This document shows, one piece after another, positions 1-8,490 of a DNA stretch of 52,988 nucleotides. The notes under the pieces are model-generated. The model saw nothing but the letters and a program-made list of their open reading frames with translations. It had not been told where the DNA came from and searched no databases. Every line of letters starts with the position of its first letter. The first letter of the stretch is position 1. The DNA lies in NCBI GenBank assembly GCA_964632795.1, contig CAZWEZ010000010.1:1-52988 (forward strand), read 5' to 3'. Made by a program: the position numbers and the translations under genes. Source of the DNA: CAZWEZ01 sp964632795. Its GTDB lineage: Bacteria > Pseudomonadota > Alphaproteobacteria > Rhodospirillales > 2-02-FULL-58-16.

Positions 1-58
1 ACCCGGCGGCACGCCGAGGCGATCTCTATGGGTCATTATCAGTGCCCCTTGGTATTAG
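1..58. repeat. Truncated end of a TATACCA-type palindromic repeat (family 1)
   Basis: Read on the minus strand these 58 bases align with the element at 52832-52889 at about 54 of 58 positions, starting CTAATACCAAGG and running through GCACTGATAATGACC into a GC-rich arm that would pair with the missing half. The element is cut by the window edge. It lies directly downstream of motB. Other ends of the same family occur at 6454-6514, 8491-8512 and 17481-17656. Confidence 0.8.
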
Positions 59-113
59 GTTCGGCAGCGGCCGAAGGGCCCCGATGGATCCCGGGGTGCG
101 ATAGCGCCAGAGC

Positions 114-1160
114 CTACTGCACGGGCTCGCTTTCCAGTTCCGGCTCGGTGAGTGCCTCGGGCACGGGTTGCGCTTCGGGCGCCGGTTCCGGTTCGGTCTC
201 GGGTTCCGATTCGGCTGCCGGTTGGGGTTCCGGCTCCGCCGCGGACTCCGTTTCCGGTGGTTGTTCGGCCTTTTCCGCGGGTTTTTTCGCGGGTTTCTGC
301 CCGGTTCCCCGGAGCAGGATGATCGACAGACGGCGGTTCCTGTGATCGCCGGGGTTCTCGACGACAAGGGGTTCGGTGGCCGCCTTGCCGACGACCCGGG
401 CGATGCGTTCGAACGGCACCCCCAACTCGATCAGGGCGCGACGGCTGGCGTTGGCCCGGTCCGAGGACAGTTCCCAGTTGCTGTAACCGGTATCGCTGAC
501 GAATCTGACGGCGTCGGTATGACCGGAAATGGCCAGCTTCTGGGGCATGGTCAGGATCACCTTGGCGACCAGTTCCAGGACCTTGCGGGTATGAAGGTAC
601 ATCTTGGCGCCGCCGCTGGGGAACATGGCGAGGCCCTTCTGGTCGACGATCTGGATGCGCAGCCCTTCCGGGGTGTTGTCGATCAGCAGGCTTTTGGCGA
701 GGCGCTTGAGTGAGGGGATGCTCTCGATGGCCTTGCGCAGCGATTCCTCGGCCTGCCGGAACTGTTCGTCCTCGCGCTTTTGGAGTTCTTCCTCGTCATC
801 GTGCTCTTCGTCTTTCGTTTCCGCGGCCTCGCCGCCCGATCCGGCCCTGGGCGGGGCCAGATCCATGGTCACGCTGGCCCTGGCCGAGGCGCTCTCCATC
901 GCCCCTTCCTCGGACATGCTTTTACCGCCGAGGACGCCCCCGGCGCCGCTGGTGCTTTCCGAGACGCTGATCGGCGCGAAGTGGTTGGCGATCCCCTCGA
1001 GTTGTTCCTGGGTCACCGAATTGAGCAGCCACAACAGCAGGAAGAAGGCCATCATCGCCGTCACGAAGTCGGCGTACGCCACCTTCCAGGCGCCGCCGTG
1101 GTGGCCGCCGCCGACCTTCTTGATCTTCTTGACGATGATCGTCTGGTTGAGATTGGCCAT
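114..1160 (-). CDS. motB: Flagellar motor stator protein MotB
   Basis: MotB is the peptidoglycan-anchored half of the proton-driven MotA4B2 flagellar stator. The 348-residue product has a short cytoplasmic N-terminus and one membrane segment at about residues 29-47 that carries the expected proton-carrying aspartate (YADFVTAMM, Asp31). A periplasmic linker follows, then an OmpA-like peptidoglycan-binding domain at about 190-285 (SGHTDAV and NRRLSI motifs). The last ~60 residues are an unusual Lys/Pro/Glu-rich tail dominated by PEPE-like repeats, longer than in textbook MotB. It starts 3 nt after the motA stop, so the two are co-transcribed and probably translationally coupled. The family assignment is firm; the role of the tail is unknown. 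Confidence 0.96.
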   Translation of the reverse strand: MANLNQTIIVKKIKKVGGGHHGGAWKVAYADFVTAMMAFFLLLWLLNSVTQEQLEGIANHFAPISVSESTSGAGGVLGGKSMSEEGAMESASARASVTMDLAPPRAGSGGEAAETKDEEHDDEEELQKREDEQFRQAEESLRKAIESIPSLKRLAKSLLIDNTPEGLRIQIVDQKGLAMFPSGGAKMYLHTRKVLELVAKVILTMPQKLAISGHTDAVRFVSDTGYSNWELSSDRANASRRALIELGVPFERIARVVGKAATEPLVVENPGDHRNRRLSIILLRGTGQKPAKKPAEKAEQPPETESAAEPEPQPAAESEPETEPEPAPEAQPVPEALTEPELESEPVQ

Positions 1161-1163
1161 GGT

Positions 1164-2033
1164 TCAAGCCTTAGTCGGCGACGGCAGGGTCCCGAGCATT
1201 TCCTCCACTTCGGCAAATGTGGGCCGGTTGTTGGAATTCAAGATCTTGCGGGCGAACTCGATGGATACTTGGGGCGCATATCCCTGCATGTGGGCGATGA
1301 TCCCGGTCTTGATGCATAACAGGTAATGGGAATCGGCGTCGAAGCTCTGTTCCACCGATTTCGAGATCGGCGCGACCAGACCGTACGAGACCAGAATGCC
1401 GAAGAAGGTGCCGACCAGGGCGCCGCCGATGAGATGGCCCAGGACCTCGGGCGGTTCGGTGATCGAACCCATGGTGTGGATCACGCCGAGCACGGCGGCG
1501 ACGATGCCCAGGGCCGGGAAGGCGTCGGCCATGTTGGCCCAGGCTCCGGTTATGGCATGATTCTCGCCGTGGTGGACATCCAATTCCTGGTCCATCACCG
1601 CTTCGACTTCGAAGGAGTTGCTGGTGCCCAGCGTCAGCAACCGCAGATAATCGCAGGTGAACTCGACCGCGTGATGATCGCTGCTGAACTTTGGGAACTG
1701 CTGAAACAGTGTGCTTTCGTCGGGTTTCTCGACGTGGCTCTCAAGGGCCAGGTCGCCCTTGGTCTTGGCCAGCTTGAAAACCGAATAAAGCACGCCCAAC
1801 AGCTCCAGATAAGCATCCTTGTTGTATTTCGCCCCCTTGAGCAGGGTGCCGAAAGATTTCCCAACCCCGACCAAAACGGATTTGGGATTGCCGATGATGA
1901 AAAGCCCGATGCCCGCCCCGAGGATGATGACGAATTCGAAGGGCTGCCAAAGGACGCCCAGGTGCCCTCCCGCCCCCATGTATCCGCCAATGACGGAGCC
2001 GACGACGATCAAGAGTCCGATGATGAAGAACAT
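1164..2033 (-). CDS. motA: Flagellar motor stator protein MotA
   Basis: MotA is the four-helix membrane subunit that surrounds the MotB helix and transmits ion flow to the FliG rotor. The 289-residue product begins with two hydrophobic helices (MFFIIGLLIVVGSVIGGYMG and the following segment), has a charged cytoplasmic loop in the middle, and ends with a helix pair near residues 170-225 containing AFPALGIVAAVLG and GTFFGILVSYG. The C-terminal cytoplasmic stretch is short. Length and order fit the alphaproteobacterial MotA group. A GAGG sequence about 8 nt upstream supports the ATG at 2033. It is the first gene of a motA-motB pair; no other flagellar genes are in the window except a possible FliL-like gene at 25744. 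Confidence 0.96.
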   Translation of the reverse strand: MFFIIGLLIVVGSVIGGYMGAGGHLGVLWQPFEFVIILGAGIGLFIIGNPKSVLVGVGKSFGTLLKGAKYNKDAYLELLGVLYSVFKLAKTKGDLALESHVEKPDESTLFQQFPKFSSDHHAVEFTCDYLRLLTLGTSNSFEVEAVMDQELDVHHGENHAITGAWANMADAFPALGIVAAVLGVIHTMGSITEPPEVLGHLIGGALVGTFFGILVSYGLVAPISKSVEQSFDADSHYLLCIKTGIIAHMQGYAPQVSIEFARKILNSNNRPTFAEVEEMLGTLPSPTKA

Positions 2034-2205
2034 TCAGAAACCTCAAGAGCCTCTTAATTGCCGTTCAGCGTTGTTGGCAATCCATTGTGGTTCACCTTCA
2101 GATTCCGACTGGGAACCCCTTTCCCTTCCCTTCAACGATCGCTTGTTGAATATGGATCATACGATGTCTAATTGAAAACATGATATCTTTCCAGAAATTC
2201 TCATC

Positions 2206-2381
2206 GTGATCGACGATCCCCTCGAATTTCGAAGCGTTCTCGGCCGCTTCGTCACCGGTGTCACCGTGGTCACCGGTCTGACGGCGGCCGGGTGGACCGG
2301 ATGGCGGCCGACGGGGACGGCGATCTCCTGTTGTTCTTCAAGGGGGCCTACGCCCGACTCGGCGGCCCCCGGGCCGATTGA
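2206..2381 (+). pseudogene. Relic of a flavin-reductase-like protein with internal deletion
   Basis: A GTG-started frame at 2206 encodes the typical N-terminus of the flavin reductase-like (FMN-binding split barrel) family, with FRSVLGRFVTGVTVVT at residues 8-23. It then loses similarity within about 30 codons. From 2301, in another frame, the sequence encodes DGDLLLFFKGAYARL and a stop at 2379-2381, which looks like the C-terminal end of the same family (usually LLFFRGxYxxL). The roughly 100 central residues are missing and the two ends are out of frame, so no functional enzyme can be made. It lies between the divergent motA and the penicillin-acylase gene. Family similarity is judged by eye from short segments. 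Confidence 0.6.
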
Positions 2382-2475
2382 ACGCACCGTGGAACGCCGC
2401 ATCGAAGCCAAGGAGAACACCCCGTCGCCCCGCCGGCGGACCAGGCTCCACCTGTGGCGCATGTGACGGCTGGTA

Positions 2476-4845
2476 TCAGCCGGGGTCGGCGGGGACGAGG
2501 ACCAGGAGTTCCCGGGCCCCGGTCGCCCCGAGGACCATGTAGCGGCCGTCGCGCCACTCTTCCAGCAGGTCGCGGTAGTGGCCGGACAGGGGGTTGCCCG
2601 ACTGCCCGGTGGCGATCATGAAGCGCGAGCGCTGAAGGTCCGAGAGATCGTATATGGCCCGCAAGCCGGCGCCGTGGACGTGTTCGAAGGGCCGTTCCCG
2701 GTCGCCGGAGCGGGTGGCCCCCCTGCTGAGCGTATAGTCGCCGCCGTCGGTGGCGATGGCCAGGTCGGCGAAGCCGCCGAGCAAGGGCACCCCGGAAAGC
2801 ATGGGATGGCGGAACCGGGCCTGGTGCACGTCGCCCCACCGCCACTTCGCCATGTCCTCGCCCAAGCGCTTCGAAAGCCGTTCCAGGGCCCGTTCCAGGG
2901 ACAGCCGGAGGCGGTCGGCGCAGTCCTCGCGGACGGTGGTGGTGGCGATGTCGTCGCACCACCGGCGGCGCCGCTCCAACACGGAGGCGATGAAACGGGG
3001 CCTGAGGGAGCGGTAGCTCTCGAAGAGGTCGCCCAGTTCGTCGGCGTAGACGGCGCGGTTGAGTTCGCCCAGCCAGGCCGTGAAGATCAACGGTTCCGGC
3101 CGCCGCCGCGACATCGTGCCGTCCCATCGGGCGACCAGGGCGAGCGCCCGGCGCTGCCTGTCCGTGACCGGTTCGACGTCGAGCATCATCGGCAGCAGGT
3201 CGCGGGCCATCTCGGACCGGTGGTCGCTCTGGCCGGCGGCCATGGAAGCCACCGTCAGCGGGGTCTCGCCGTCCAGCAGGTCGAGGATTCGCCGGGCCCG
3301 GTAGCCCGGCGCCCAGTCGTCGCCGATGAAGTAGGGATAATCGTCGCCGACGATCCTGTTGTTGGCGCTGACGATGCGTCCGGCCGGCGGATTGAGGGAC
3401 CTGGGCAGGGCGGCGAAGGGAATCTCGCCGACCCAGTCGAAGTCGCCGTTCCACCCGGGCCGGGGACGGCGGCCACGGCCGCGCTTGCGGACCGGGACCC
3501 TTCCTGGGGCCAGGAAGCCGATGTTTCCGGCAACGTCGGCGTACAGGAAGTTCATCTGCGGGGCGTGGAAGTCCTCGAGGGCGGCGACGAAGGAGTCCCA
3601 GTCCCGGGCCCGGTTCAGCCGGTACAGGGCCCCCGGCGTGCGGTCGTCCGGGAGGGAAAAGGTGGCGGCCAGGGCCAGCACCCCGTCGCCGCCCCCCGGA
3701 AGGTCGGAAATCACCGGGCCGTGTCGGGTTTCGCGCACCGTCAGCACCTCGTCTTCGGCGCCGCGCACGACGATGGTCTCCTCCCTGGTCTGGAAGCGGC
3801 GGGGGCCGTCCGGTGTCAGGTAACGGCTCTCGTCCCGGGGGTCGACCCTTTCGCGGTACAGGTCCTGGAGGTCGCTCTGGGTGCTGGTCATGCCCCAGGC
3901 GATCCGCCGGTTGTGGCCGAGGACGGTGAACGGGAACCCGGGCACCGTCGCCCCGGCGACTTCCAGGCCGGGGGCCTCGATGACGGCCAGATACCAGATG
4001 ATGGGGACCTTGAACCCCAGGTGGGGGTCGTTGGCGAGCAGCGGTTTGCCGCTCGCCGTCCGCCGCCCCGCCACGACCCAGGCGTTGGAGGCGCCCCGGG
4101 GGCGTCCCGTCGGCGCCAAGCCCGAGGCGGCCAGGAAATCCAGCGCCGGTCCGCTGGTATAAGCCGCCGTGTCAGCGGCCCCTGAGTCACCGGCCGTGAG
4201 CGGCCCGTCGCCGGGGAAGGGGGGCCACAGCTCCTCGATCCGCGCCGCGTCCAGGCGATCGGCGAGAGCGGCCCGCAGCAACTCGTCGCGCCAGTTGCCG
4301 GAGAGCGTGAAGGCCATGATCTTGCCCCACAGCAGACTATCGACGGGATGCCAGGGCTCGGGCGCCAACCGCAACAGGTAGAACTCGGGCGGCAACGCCC
4401 CCCGATGGCCGTCCAGCCAGGCGTTGACCCCGGCCGAATAGGACTCGAGGGCGCGTCTTAGAACCGGCTCCAGGTCTTCGTACTGGCGCTCGGCCAGGCG
4501 GTGGAAGCCCAGGGTGCGCATGAAGCGGTCCGAAGCCAGGGCCTTCGGTCCCGCCACCTCGGCCAGCCGGCCGGTCCCCAGGCGGCGCATCGTCTCCATC
4601 TGCCACAGGCGGTCCTGGGCATGGACGAAGCCGAGCGCGAAATAGGCGTCCCCGGCGCCGGCGGCCTGGATGTGGGGAACCCCCCGGGCGTCGCGCCGGA
4701 TGCGGACGGTCGATTCCAGGCCGGCGACGGCCAGGGTTCCCTCGCTGTCGGGCAGCGAGGTGGACAGCCAAAGGAGGCCCCCCCCGAGGCCCACGGCCGA
4801 CACCACCACCACCGCCACGATGACCCGCAACATGACCCGCAACAT
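2476..4845 (-). CDS. Penicillin acylase (amidase) family protein
   Basis: The 789-residue product belongs to the Ntn-hydrolase penicillin amidase family, periplasmic enzymes made as one chain and split autocatalytically into alpha and beta subunits around a spacer. An N-terminal hydrophobic segment (about 1-25) gives export or anchoring. The alpha chain shows RDARGVPHI and FALGFVHAQDRLWQM (about 51-83). The beta chain would begin at Ser253 in GASNAW, the expected N-terminal nucleophile, followed by PLLANDPHL. The substrate cannot be read: members cleave beta-lactam side chains, acyl-homoserine lactones or other amides. The first ten codons contain a perfect 15-nt tandem duplication (MLRVMLRV), giving two equivalent starts at 4845 and 4830. 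Confidence 0.92.
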   Translation of the reverse strand: MLRVMLRVIVAVVVVSAVGLGGGLLWLSTSLPDSEGTLAVAGLESTVRIRRDARGVPHIQAAGAGDAYFALGFVHAQDRLWQMETMRRLGTGRLAEVAGPKALASDRFMRTLGFHRLAERQYEDLEPVLRRALESYSAGVNAWLDGHRGALPPEFYLLRLAPEPWHPVDSLLWGKIMAFTLSGNWRDELLRAALADRLDAARIEELWPPFPGDGPLTAGDSGAADTAAYTSGPALDFLAASGLAPTGRPRGASNAWVVAGRRTASGKPLLANDPHLGFKVPIIWYLAVIEAPGLEVAGATVPGFPFTVLGHNRRIAWGMTSTQSDLQDLYRERVDPRDESRYLTPDGPRRFQTREETIVVRGAEDEVLTVRETRHGPVISDLPGGGDGVLALAATFSLPDDRTPGALYRLNRARDWDSFVAALEDFHAPQMNFLYADVAGNIGFLAPGRVPVRKRGRGRRPRPGWNGDFDWVGEIPFAALPRSLNPPAGRIVSANNRIVGDDYPYFIGDDWAPGYRARRILDLLDGETPLTVASMAAGQSDHRSEMARDLLPMMLDVEPVTDRQRRALALVARWDGTMSRRRPEPLIFTAWLGELNRAVYADELGDLFESYRSLRPRFIASVLERRRRWCDDIATTTVREDCADRLRLSLERALERLSKRLGEDMAKWRWGDVHQARFRHPMLSGVPLLGGFADLAIATDGGDYTLSRGATRSGDRERPFEHVHGAGLRAIYDLSDLQRSRFMIATGQSGNPLSGHYRDLLEEWRDGRYMVLGATGARELLVLVPADPG

Positions 4846-4898
4846 GACAGAATACCGTTTGAAATCAGATCAATAGAAAAAACATTCAATGTTATGAT

Positions 4899-6416
4899 TC
4901 AGTCCGTCTGGGGGCCGTATGCGTCCTTGTGGCGCTCGCGTAACTGGTTCTTCTGGACCTTGCCCATGGCGTTGCGGGGCAGGTCGTCGACGAAGAACAC
5001 CTGTTTGGGAACCTTGTAGGCGGCGATCTCCTCCTTGAGCCGGCGGATGATGTCGCCGGCGGTTGGAGCGGCGGCGGCGGGAAGCCGCGCGACGACCGCC
5101 GTCACACCCTCGCCGAAGTCGGGATGGGGGACGCCGAACACCGCCGATTCGGCGACCCCGTCGAGGCGGTCGATGGCCATCTCCACCTCCTTGGGGTAGA
5201 CGTTGTAGCCGCCGGTGATGATCAGGTCCTGGTCCCGCCCGACCAGCGTCACGTAGCCCTGGTCGTCGATCCGGGCGAGATCGCCGGTGATGAAGAAGCC
5301 GTCGGCCCTGAACTGGGCCGCGGTCTTCTCGGGCATCCGCCAGTAGCCCTTGAACACGTTGGGGCCGCGGACCTCGAGCACGCCGACCTCGCCGATGGGC
5401 CGCGGGGCCCCGTGTTCATCGACCACCCGGGCCTCGATTCCGGGCAGCGGCGGGCCGACGGTGCCGGCGCGTCGCCGGCCGTCGAGCGGGTTGGAGGTGT
5501 TCATGCAGGTCTCGGTCATGCCGTAGCGTTCGAGGATGGTATGGCCGGTGCGCTCCCTGAAGTCCTCGAAGACGGATTCCGAAAGGGGCGCCGAACCGGA
5601 GATGAACAGCCGCATGTCCCGGCACACCCGGGCCTCAAGGACGGGATCGCCGAGCAGCCGGACGTAATGGGTCGGCACCCCCATGAACACCGTCGCCCGG
5701 GGCAGAAGCCGGATCACCTCGGCGCTGTCGAAGCGGTTCAGGAACAGCATCCCGGTGCCGTTGAGCAGCACGCAGTTGGTGGCCACGAACAGGCCATGGG
5801 TGTGGAACACCGGCAGGGCGTGCAGCAGCACGTCGTCGGCGGCGAAGCCCCAGGCCCGGTGCAGGGTCAGCGCGTTGGAGGCCAGATTGCGATGGCTCAT
5901 CATGGCGCCCTTGGAGCGCCCCGTGGTCCCCGAGGTGTAGAGGATCGCCGCCAGGTCGTCGGCCTCCACCGGGGCGGTCGGGACGTCGGGGTCCAGGTCC
6001 CGGCTCCGTTCGACCAGGGTCCCGCCGCCGTCCCGGTCCAGGGTCAGCAGGTTGGGGATTTCCATCGCCGCGATCGTCTCCGCGCCGTCCGGACGGCAGA
6101 CCACCACCCCGGGTTCGGCGTCGGACATGAAGTATTCCATCTCCGCCGTCCGGTAGGCGGTGTTCAGCGGCACATAGACGGCGCCCAGGCGCAGGCACGA
6201 CAGGTAGAGGAAGATCGCTTGCGGGGATTTGTCGACCTGGGCCGCCACCCGGTCGCCGGCCCGCACCCCGAGGTCGCCCAGCAGGCGGGCCATGCGGCCG
6301 CTGGTCCGTTCCAGGTCGCGATAAGTATAAACGCGGCCGTCGGCGGTCTCGATGAAGGCGCGCGAACGGTCGGCGGGAAACCTTCCGTGGAACAGGTCAT
6401 AGAGGTTTTCCGTCAT
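4899..6416 (-). CDS. matB: Malonyl-CoA synthetase (MatB-type acyl-CoA ligase)
   Basis: This ANL-superfamily enzyme activates malonate with ATP and CoA to malonyl-CoA. Similarity to characterised alphaproteobacterial MatB runs along the whole chain: GDRVAAQ, VYVPLNTAYR, the phosphate loop LYTSGTTGRSKGAM, HALPVFHTHGLFV, MGVPTHYVRLL, LFISGSAPL, ERYGMTET, FKGYWRMPEKT, GFFITGDL, GGYNVYPKEVE, and the catalytic lysine near the end in DLPRNAMGKVQKN. The length (505 residues from the ATG at 6416) is normal. A GTG six codons upstream is possible, but the only Shine-Dalgarno-like GGAG favours the ATG. No malonyl-CoA decarboxylase or malonate transporter is beside it, so it may salvage malonate or supply malonyl-CoA on its own. 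Confidence 0.93.
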   Translation of the reverse strand: MTENLYDLFHGRFPADRSRAFIETADGRVYTYRDLERTSGRMARLLGDLGVRAGDRVAAQVDKSPQAIFLYLSCLRLGAVYVPLNTAYRTAEMEYFMSDAEPGVVVCRPDGAETIAAMEIPNLLTLDRDGGGTLVERSRDLDPDVPTAPVEADDLAAILYTSGTTGRSKGAMMSHRNLASNALTLHRAWGFAADDVLLHALPVFHTHGLFVATNCVLLNGTGMLFLNRFDSAEVIRLLPRATVFMGVPTHYVRLLGDPVLEARVCRDMRLFISGSAPLSESVFEDFRERTGHTILERYGMTETCMNTSNPLDGRRRAGTVGPPLPGIEARVVDEHGAPRPIGEVGVLEVRGPNVFKGYWRMPEKTAAQFRADGFFITGDLARIDDQGYVTLVGRDQDLIITGGYNVYPKEVEMAIDRLDGVAESAVFGVPHPDFGEGVTAVVARLPAAAAPTAGDIIRRLKEEIAAYKVPKQVFFVDDLPRNAMGKVQKNQLRERHKDAYGPQTD

Positions 6417-6453
6417 CGGTGGGCCGGGCTCCACGGGCTTGGAACTGTCTTGC

Positions 6454-6514
6454 TTATACCAGCGGTCCTTGTTCCTGACCCCATGCTCCTGGAAAATCAG
6501 TGCCCCTTGGTATG
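6454..6514. repeat. Short TATACCA-type repeat (family 1, minimal copy)
   Basis: About 61 bp between matB and hemB begin TTATACCAGCGG and end CAGTGCCCCTTGGTATGA, which form an imperfect inverted pair. The right end matches the window-start copy (CAGTGCCCCTTGGTAT) exactly. There is almost no interior, so this looks like a collapsed copy with only the two termini. It could form a small hairpin in the hemB-matB transcript. Confidence 0.7.
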
Positions 6515-6522
6515 ACCGCCGA

Positions 6523-7557
6523 TCAGCGGCCCCCGAGCAGATGCGCCGCCTGAACCGCGGCGTAGGTCAGGATGCCGTCGGCGCCGGCCCGCCGGAAGCC
6601 GATCAGGACTTCCAGCAGGGCCTTGTCGTAATCCAGCCATCCCCGGTCGGCCGCCGCCTTGAGCATGGCGTACTCGCCGCTGACGTTGTAGACGAAGGTC
6701 GGCATGCCGAAGGCGTCCTTGACCCGGCGGACCACGTCCAGATAGGGCAGCCCCGGCTTGACCATCACCATGTCGGCCCCCTCGGCGATGTCGAGTGCCA
6801 CCTCGCGCAGCGCCTCATCGGCGTTGGCCGGGTCCATCTGGTAGGTCTTCTTGTCGCCCTTGAGGGCGGATGTCGAGCCGACGGCGTCGCGGAACGGGCC
6901 GTAGAAGGCCGAAGCGTACTTGGCGGCATAGGACATGATGCGGACGTCCTCGAAAGCCGACTCGTCGAGGGCCTTGCGGATGGCTCCCACCCGGCCGTCC
7001 ATCATGTCCGAGGGGGCGATGACGTCGCACCCCGCCCGGGCCTGGACCAGGGCCTGCTTGCACAGCACCTCCACCGTCTCGTCGTTGACCACGTAACCGT
7101 CCCGGACCAATCCGTCGTGGCCGTCGCTGTTGTAAGGGTCGAGGGCGACGTCGCAGATCACGCCGATCCCGGAATGGGCCTCCTTGACCGCCTTGATGGC
7201 GCGGCACACCAGGTTGTCGGGGTTGTAGGCCTCCCGCGCATCGGGGCTTTTGAGGGCGTCCTCGGTGTAGGGGAACAGGGCGACCGCCGGGATGCCCAGT
7301 TCCCCGGCCTCGCCGACCGCCTCGGCCAGCAGGTCGACGGACAACCGATCGACTCCGGGCATCGAGGGCACCGCCTGGCGCTGGGCCGTGCCGTCGACGA
7401 CGAAGACCGGCCAGATCAGGTCGTCGGCGCCCAGCCGGTTCTCGGCGACCAGCCGCCGGTTCCATTGGTCGCGCCGGTTGCGGCGCATCCGGGTGCCGGG
7501 GAAGGCCGCCGGCGGATATCCGTCATCTCGTTGCAAGGTTCTCGATCCACATGTCAT
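6523..7557 (-). CDS. hemB: Delta-aminolevulinic acid dehydratase (porphobilinogen synthase)
   Basis: HemB condenses two 5-aminolevulinate molecules to porphobilinogen in the tetrapyrrole (heme, cobalamin) pathway. The 344-residue product has both Schiff-base lysines, Lys213 in YAAKYASAFYGPF and Lys267 in MVMVKPGLPYLD. At the metal site the three zinc cysteines of the E. coli enzyme are replaced by Ala138, Asp140 and Asp148 (DVALDPYNSDGHDG), the pattern of the magnesium-dependent, zinc-independent HemB of Bradyrhizobium and Pseudomonas. An AGGGA six bases before the ATG at 7557 supports that start; an in-frame ATG at codon 24 is an alternative. It follows the nickel/cobalt transporter gene by 16 nt on the same strand and is probably co-transcribed with it. 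Confidence 0.96.
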   Translation of the reverse strand: MTCGSRTLQRDDGYPPAAFPGTRMRRNRRDQWNRRLVAENRLGADDLIWPVFVVDGTAQRQAVPSMPGVDRLSVDLLAEAVGEAGELGIPAVALFPYTEDALKSPDAREAYNPDNLVCRAIKAVKEAHSGIGVICDVALDPYNSDGHDGLVRDGYVVNDETVEVLCKQALVQARAGCDVIAPSDMMDGRVGAIRKALDESAFEDVRIMSYAAKYASAFYGPFRDAVGSTSALKGDKKTYQMDPANADEALREVALDIAEGADMVMVKPGLPYLDVVRRVKDAFGMPTFVYNVSGEYAMLKAAADRGWLDYDKALLEVLIGFRRAGADGILTYAAVQAAHLLGGR

Positions 7558-7573
7558 TCGGGTTCCCTGACCG

Positions 7574-8284
7574 TCAGCCGAGCAGATCGACGACGATCGG
7601 GTTGTCGTAGATCAGCCACCAGCCGATGCCCATGGTCACCGTGGCCACGGCGACCTGGAGGAAGTCGTAGGACCGGCTCAGATGGCGCGCCGAGTAGCTG
7701 AGCGGAACGGCGATGGCCAGCGACAGCACCGCCATGCCGGCGATCGAGCCGACCCCGAACAGCACCAGGTAGGCCAACCCGGTCCACGGGGAATCGGTGG
7801 CGGCCAGGGTCAGCACGACCAGCACCGCCGATCCCGCCAGCCCGTGGACCAGCCCGACCATGACCGCGCGGGCGGTCATCGCCTTGCCGTGGGCGTGGTC
7901 GTGGGGGGATGCGGCGTGGTCGTCCTCCCCGGCGTGGGAATGGGCGTGGAGATGGGCCTTGTCGCGGTGTTGGTGGATGTGGAAGTGGACCCGGTCGCGG
8001 ATCATCCGGCGCAGGACGTCGCAGCCGAGAAGGACCAGCATCGCGCCCACCGCCAATTCGAGGAGCCGGGTCAGGCCTTGCGGCGCCACGGTGTCGAACA
8101 CCAGGACCAGCGAAGCCACCGCGAACAGGGTGATGGTGTGGCCGATGGACCACGCCAGGCCCAGGCGGACGACTTCGCCCACCGTCCGGCTGCGGCTGGC
8201 CAGGGTGGCGACGGCGGCCAGATGGTCGGCCTCCATCGCGTGCTTCATCCCCAGCAACAATCCCAACAGCAGTACGGATAACAT
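7574..8284 (-). CDS. Nickel/cobalt transporter, NiCoT/UreH-like
   Basis: This polytopic inner-membrane protein has the metal-binding HX4DH motif in its first-second helix region (HAMEADH, residues 15-21 from the chosen start), the hallmark of NiCoT permeases and related UreH/RcnA-type proteins. Residues about 90-135 form a very His/Asp-rich cytoplasmic or periplasmic loop (HFHIHQHRDKAHLHAHSH). Further motifs are GLVHGLAGSAVLVVL and LFGVGSIAGMAVLS, followed by a last helix with GIGWWLIYDN. About 236 residues and six helices are predicted. The frame is open 25 codons further upstream, but those codons lack hydrophobic character, so the ATG at 8284 is preferred. Import and export cannot be separated by reading. 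Supplying cobalt for the B12-dependent IcmF encoded divergently is a possible link, not shown. Confidence 0.85.
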   Translation of the reverse strand: MLSVLLLGLLLGMKHAMEADHLAAVATLASRSRTVGEVVRLGLAWSIGHTITLFAVASLVLVFDTVAPQGLTRLLELAVGAMLVLLGCDVLRRMIRDRVHFHIHQHRDKAHLHAHSHAGEDDHAASPHDHAHGKAMTARAVMVGLVHGLAGSAVLVVLTLAATDSPWTGLAYLVLFGVGSIAGMAVLSLAIAVPLSYSARHLSRSYDFLQVAVATVTMGIGWWLIYDNPIVVDLLG

Positions 8285-8348
8285 GATTGATGGTCCAGGC
8301 CGGCCCGCCCCCTGTGTCGGCAGCGAAGCTAGCACAATTTCATCGCGT

Positions 8349-8390
8349 GGCCAACGCAACCCATGATCAACTCTCCAAACAGGCTCTCAG
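8349..8390 (-). repeat. Family-2 repeat end (CTGAGAGCCTGTTTGG type)
   Basis: Read on the minus strand these 42 bases start CTGAGAGCCTGTTTGG and are identical, base for base, to 32415-32456 at the start of the larger element between popZ and valS. Only this end is recognisable here; the other arm and the core are absent. It lies in the divergent region between the transporter and icmF. Confidence 0.85.
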
Positions 8391-8419
8391 ACAGGGGCTT
8401 TACCGAAACGGGCAAATAG

Positions 8420-8437
8420 TTTACGTTTACGTAAACG
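8420..8437 (+). promoter_or_regulatory. Palindromic operator, possibly LiuR-type
   Basis: The sequence TTTACGTTTACGTAAACG contains the perfect 12-bp palindrome GTTTACGTAAAC (8425-8436). It resembles the TTTACG...CGTAAA sites recognised by LiuR, the MerR-family regulator of branched-chain amino acid breakdown in proteobacteria. It lies about 70 nt before icmF, whose substrate (isobutyryl-CoA) derives from valine, so the context fits. The motif match is from memory of the family and the regulator is not in the window. Confidence 0.45.
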
Positions 8438-8490
8438 GAAAGCAGTATCCCACCCCGCCTGTTGCGCTCCGGACGCCGGCTTGGGACAAT

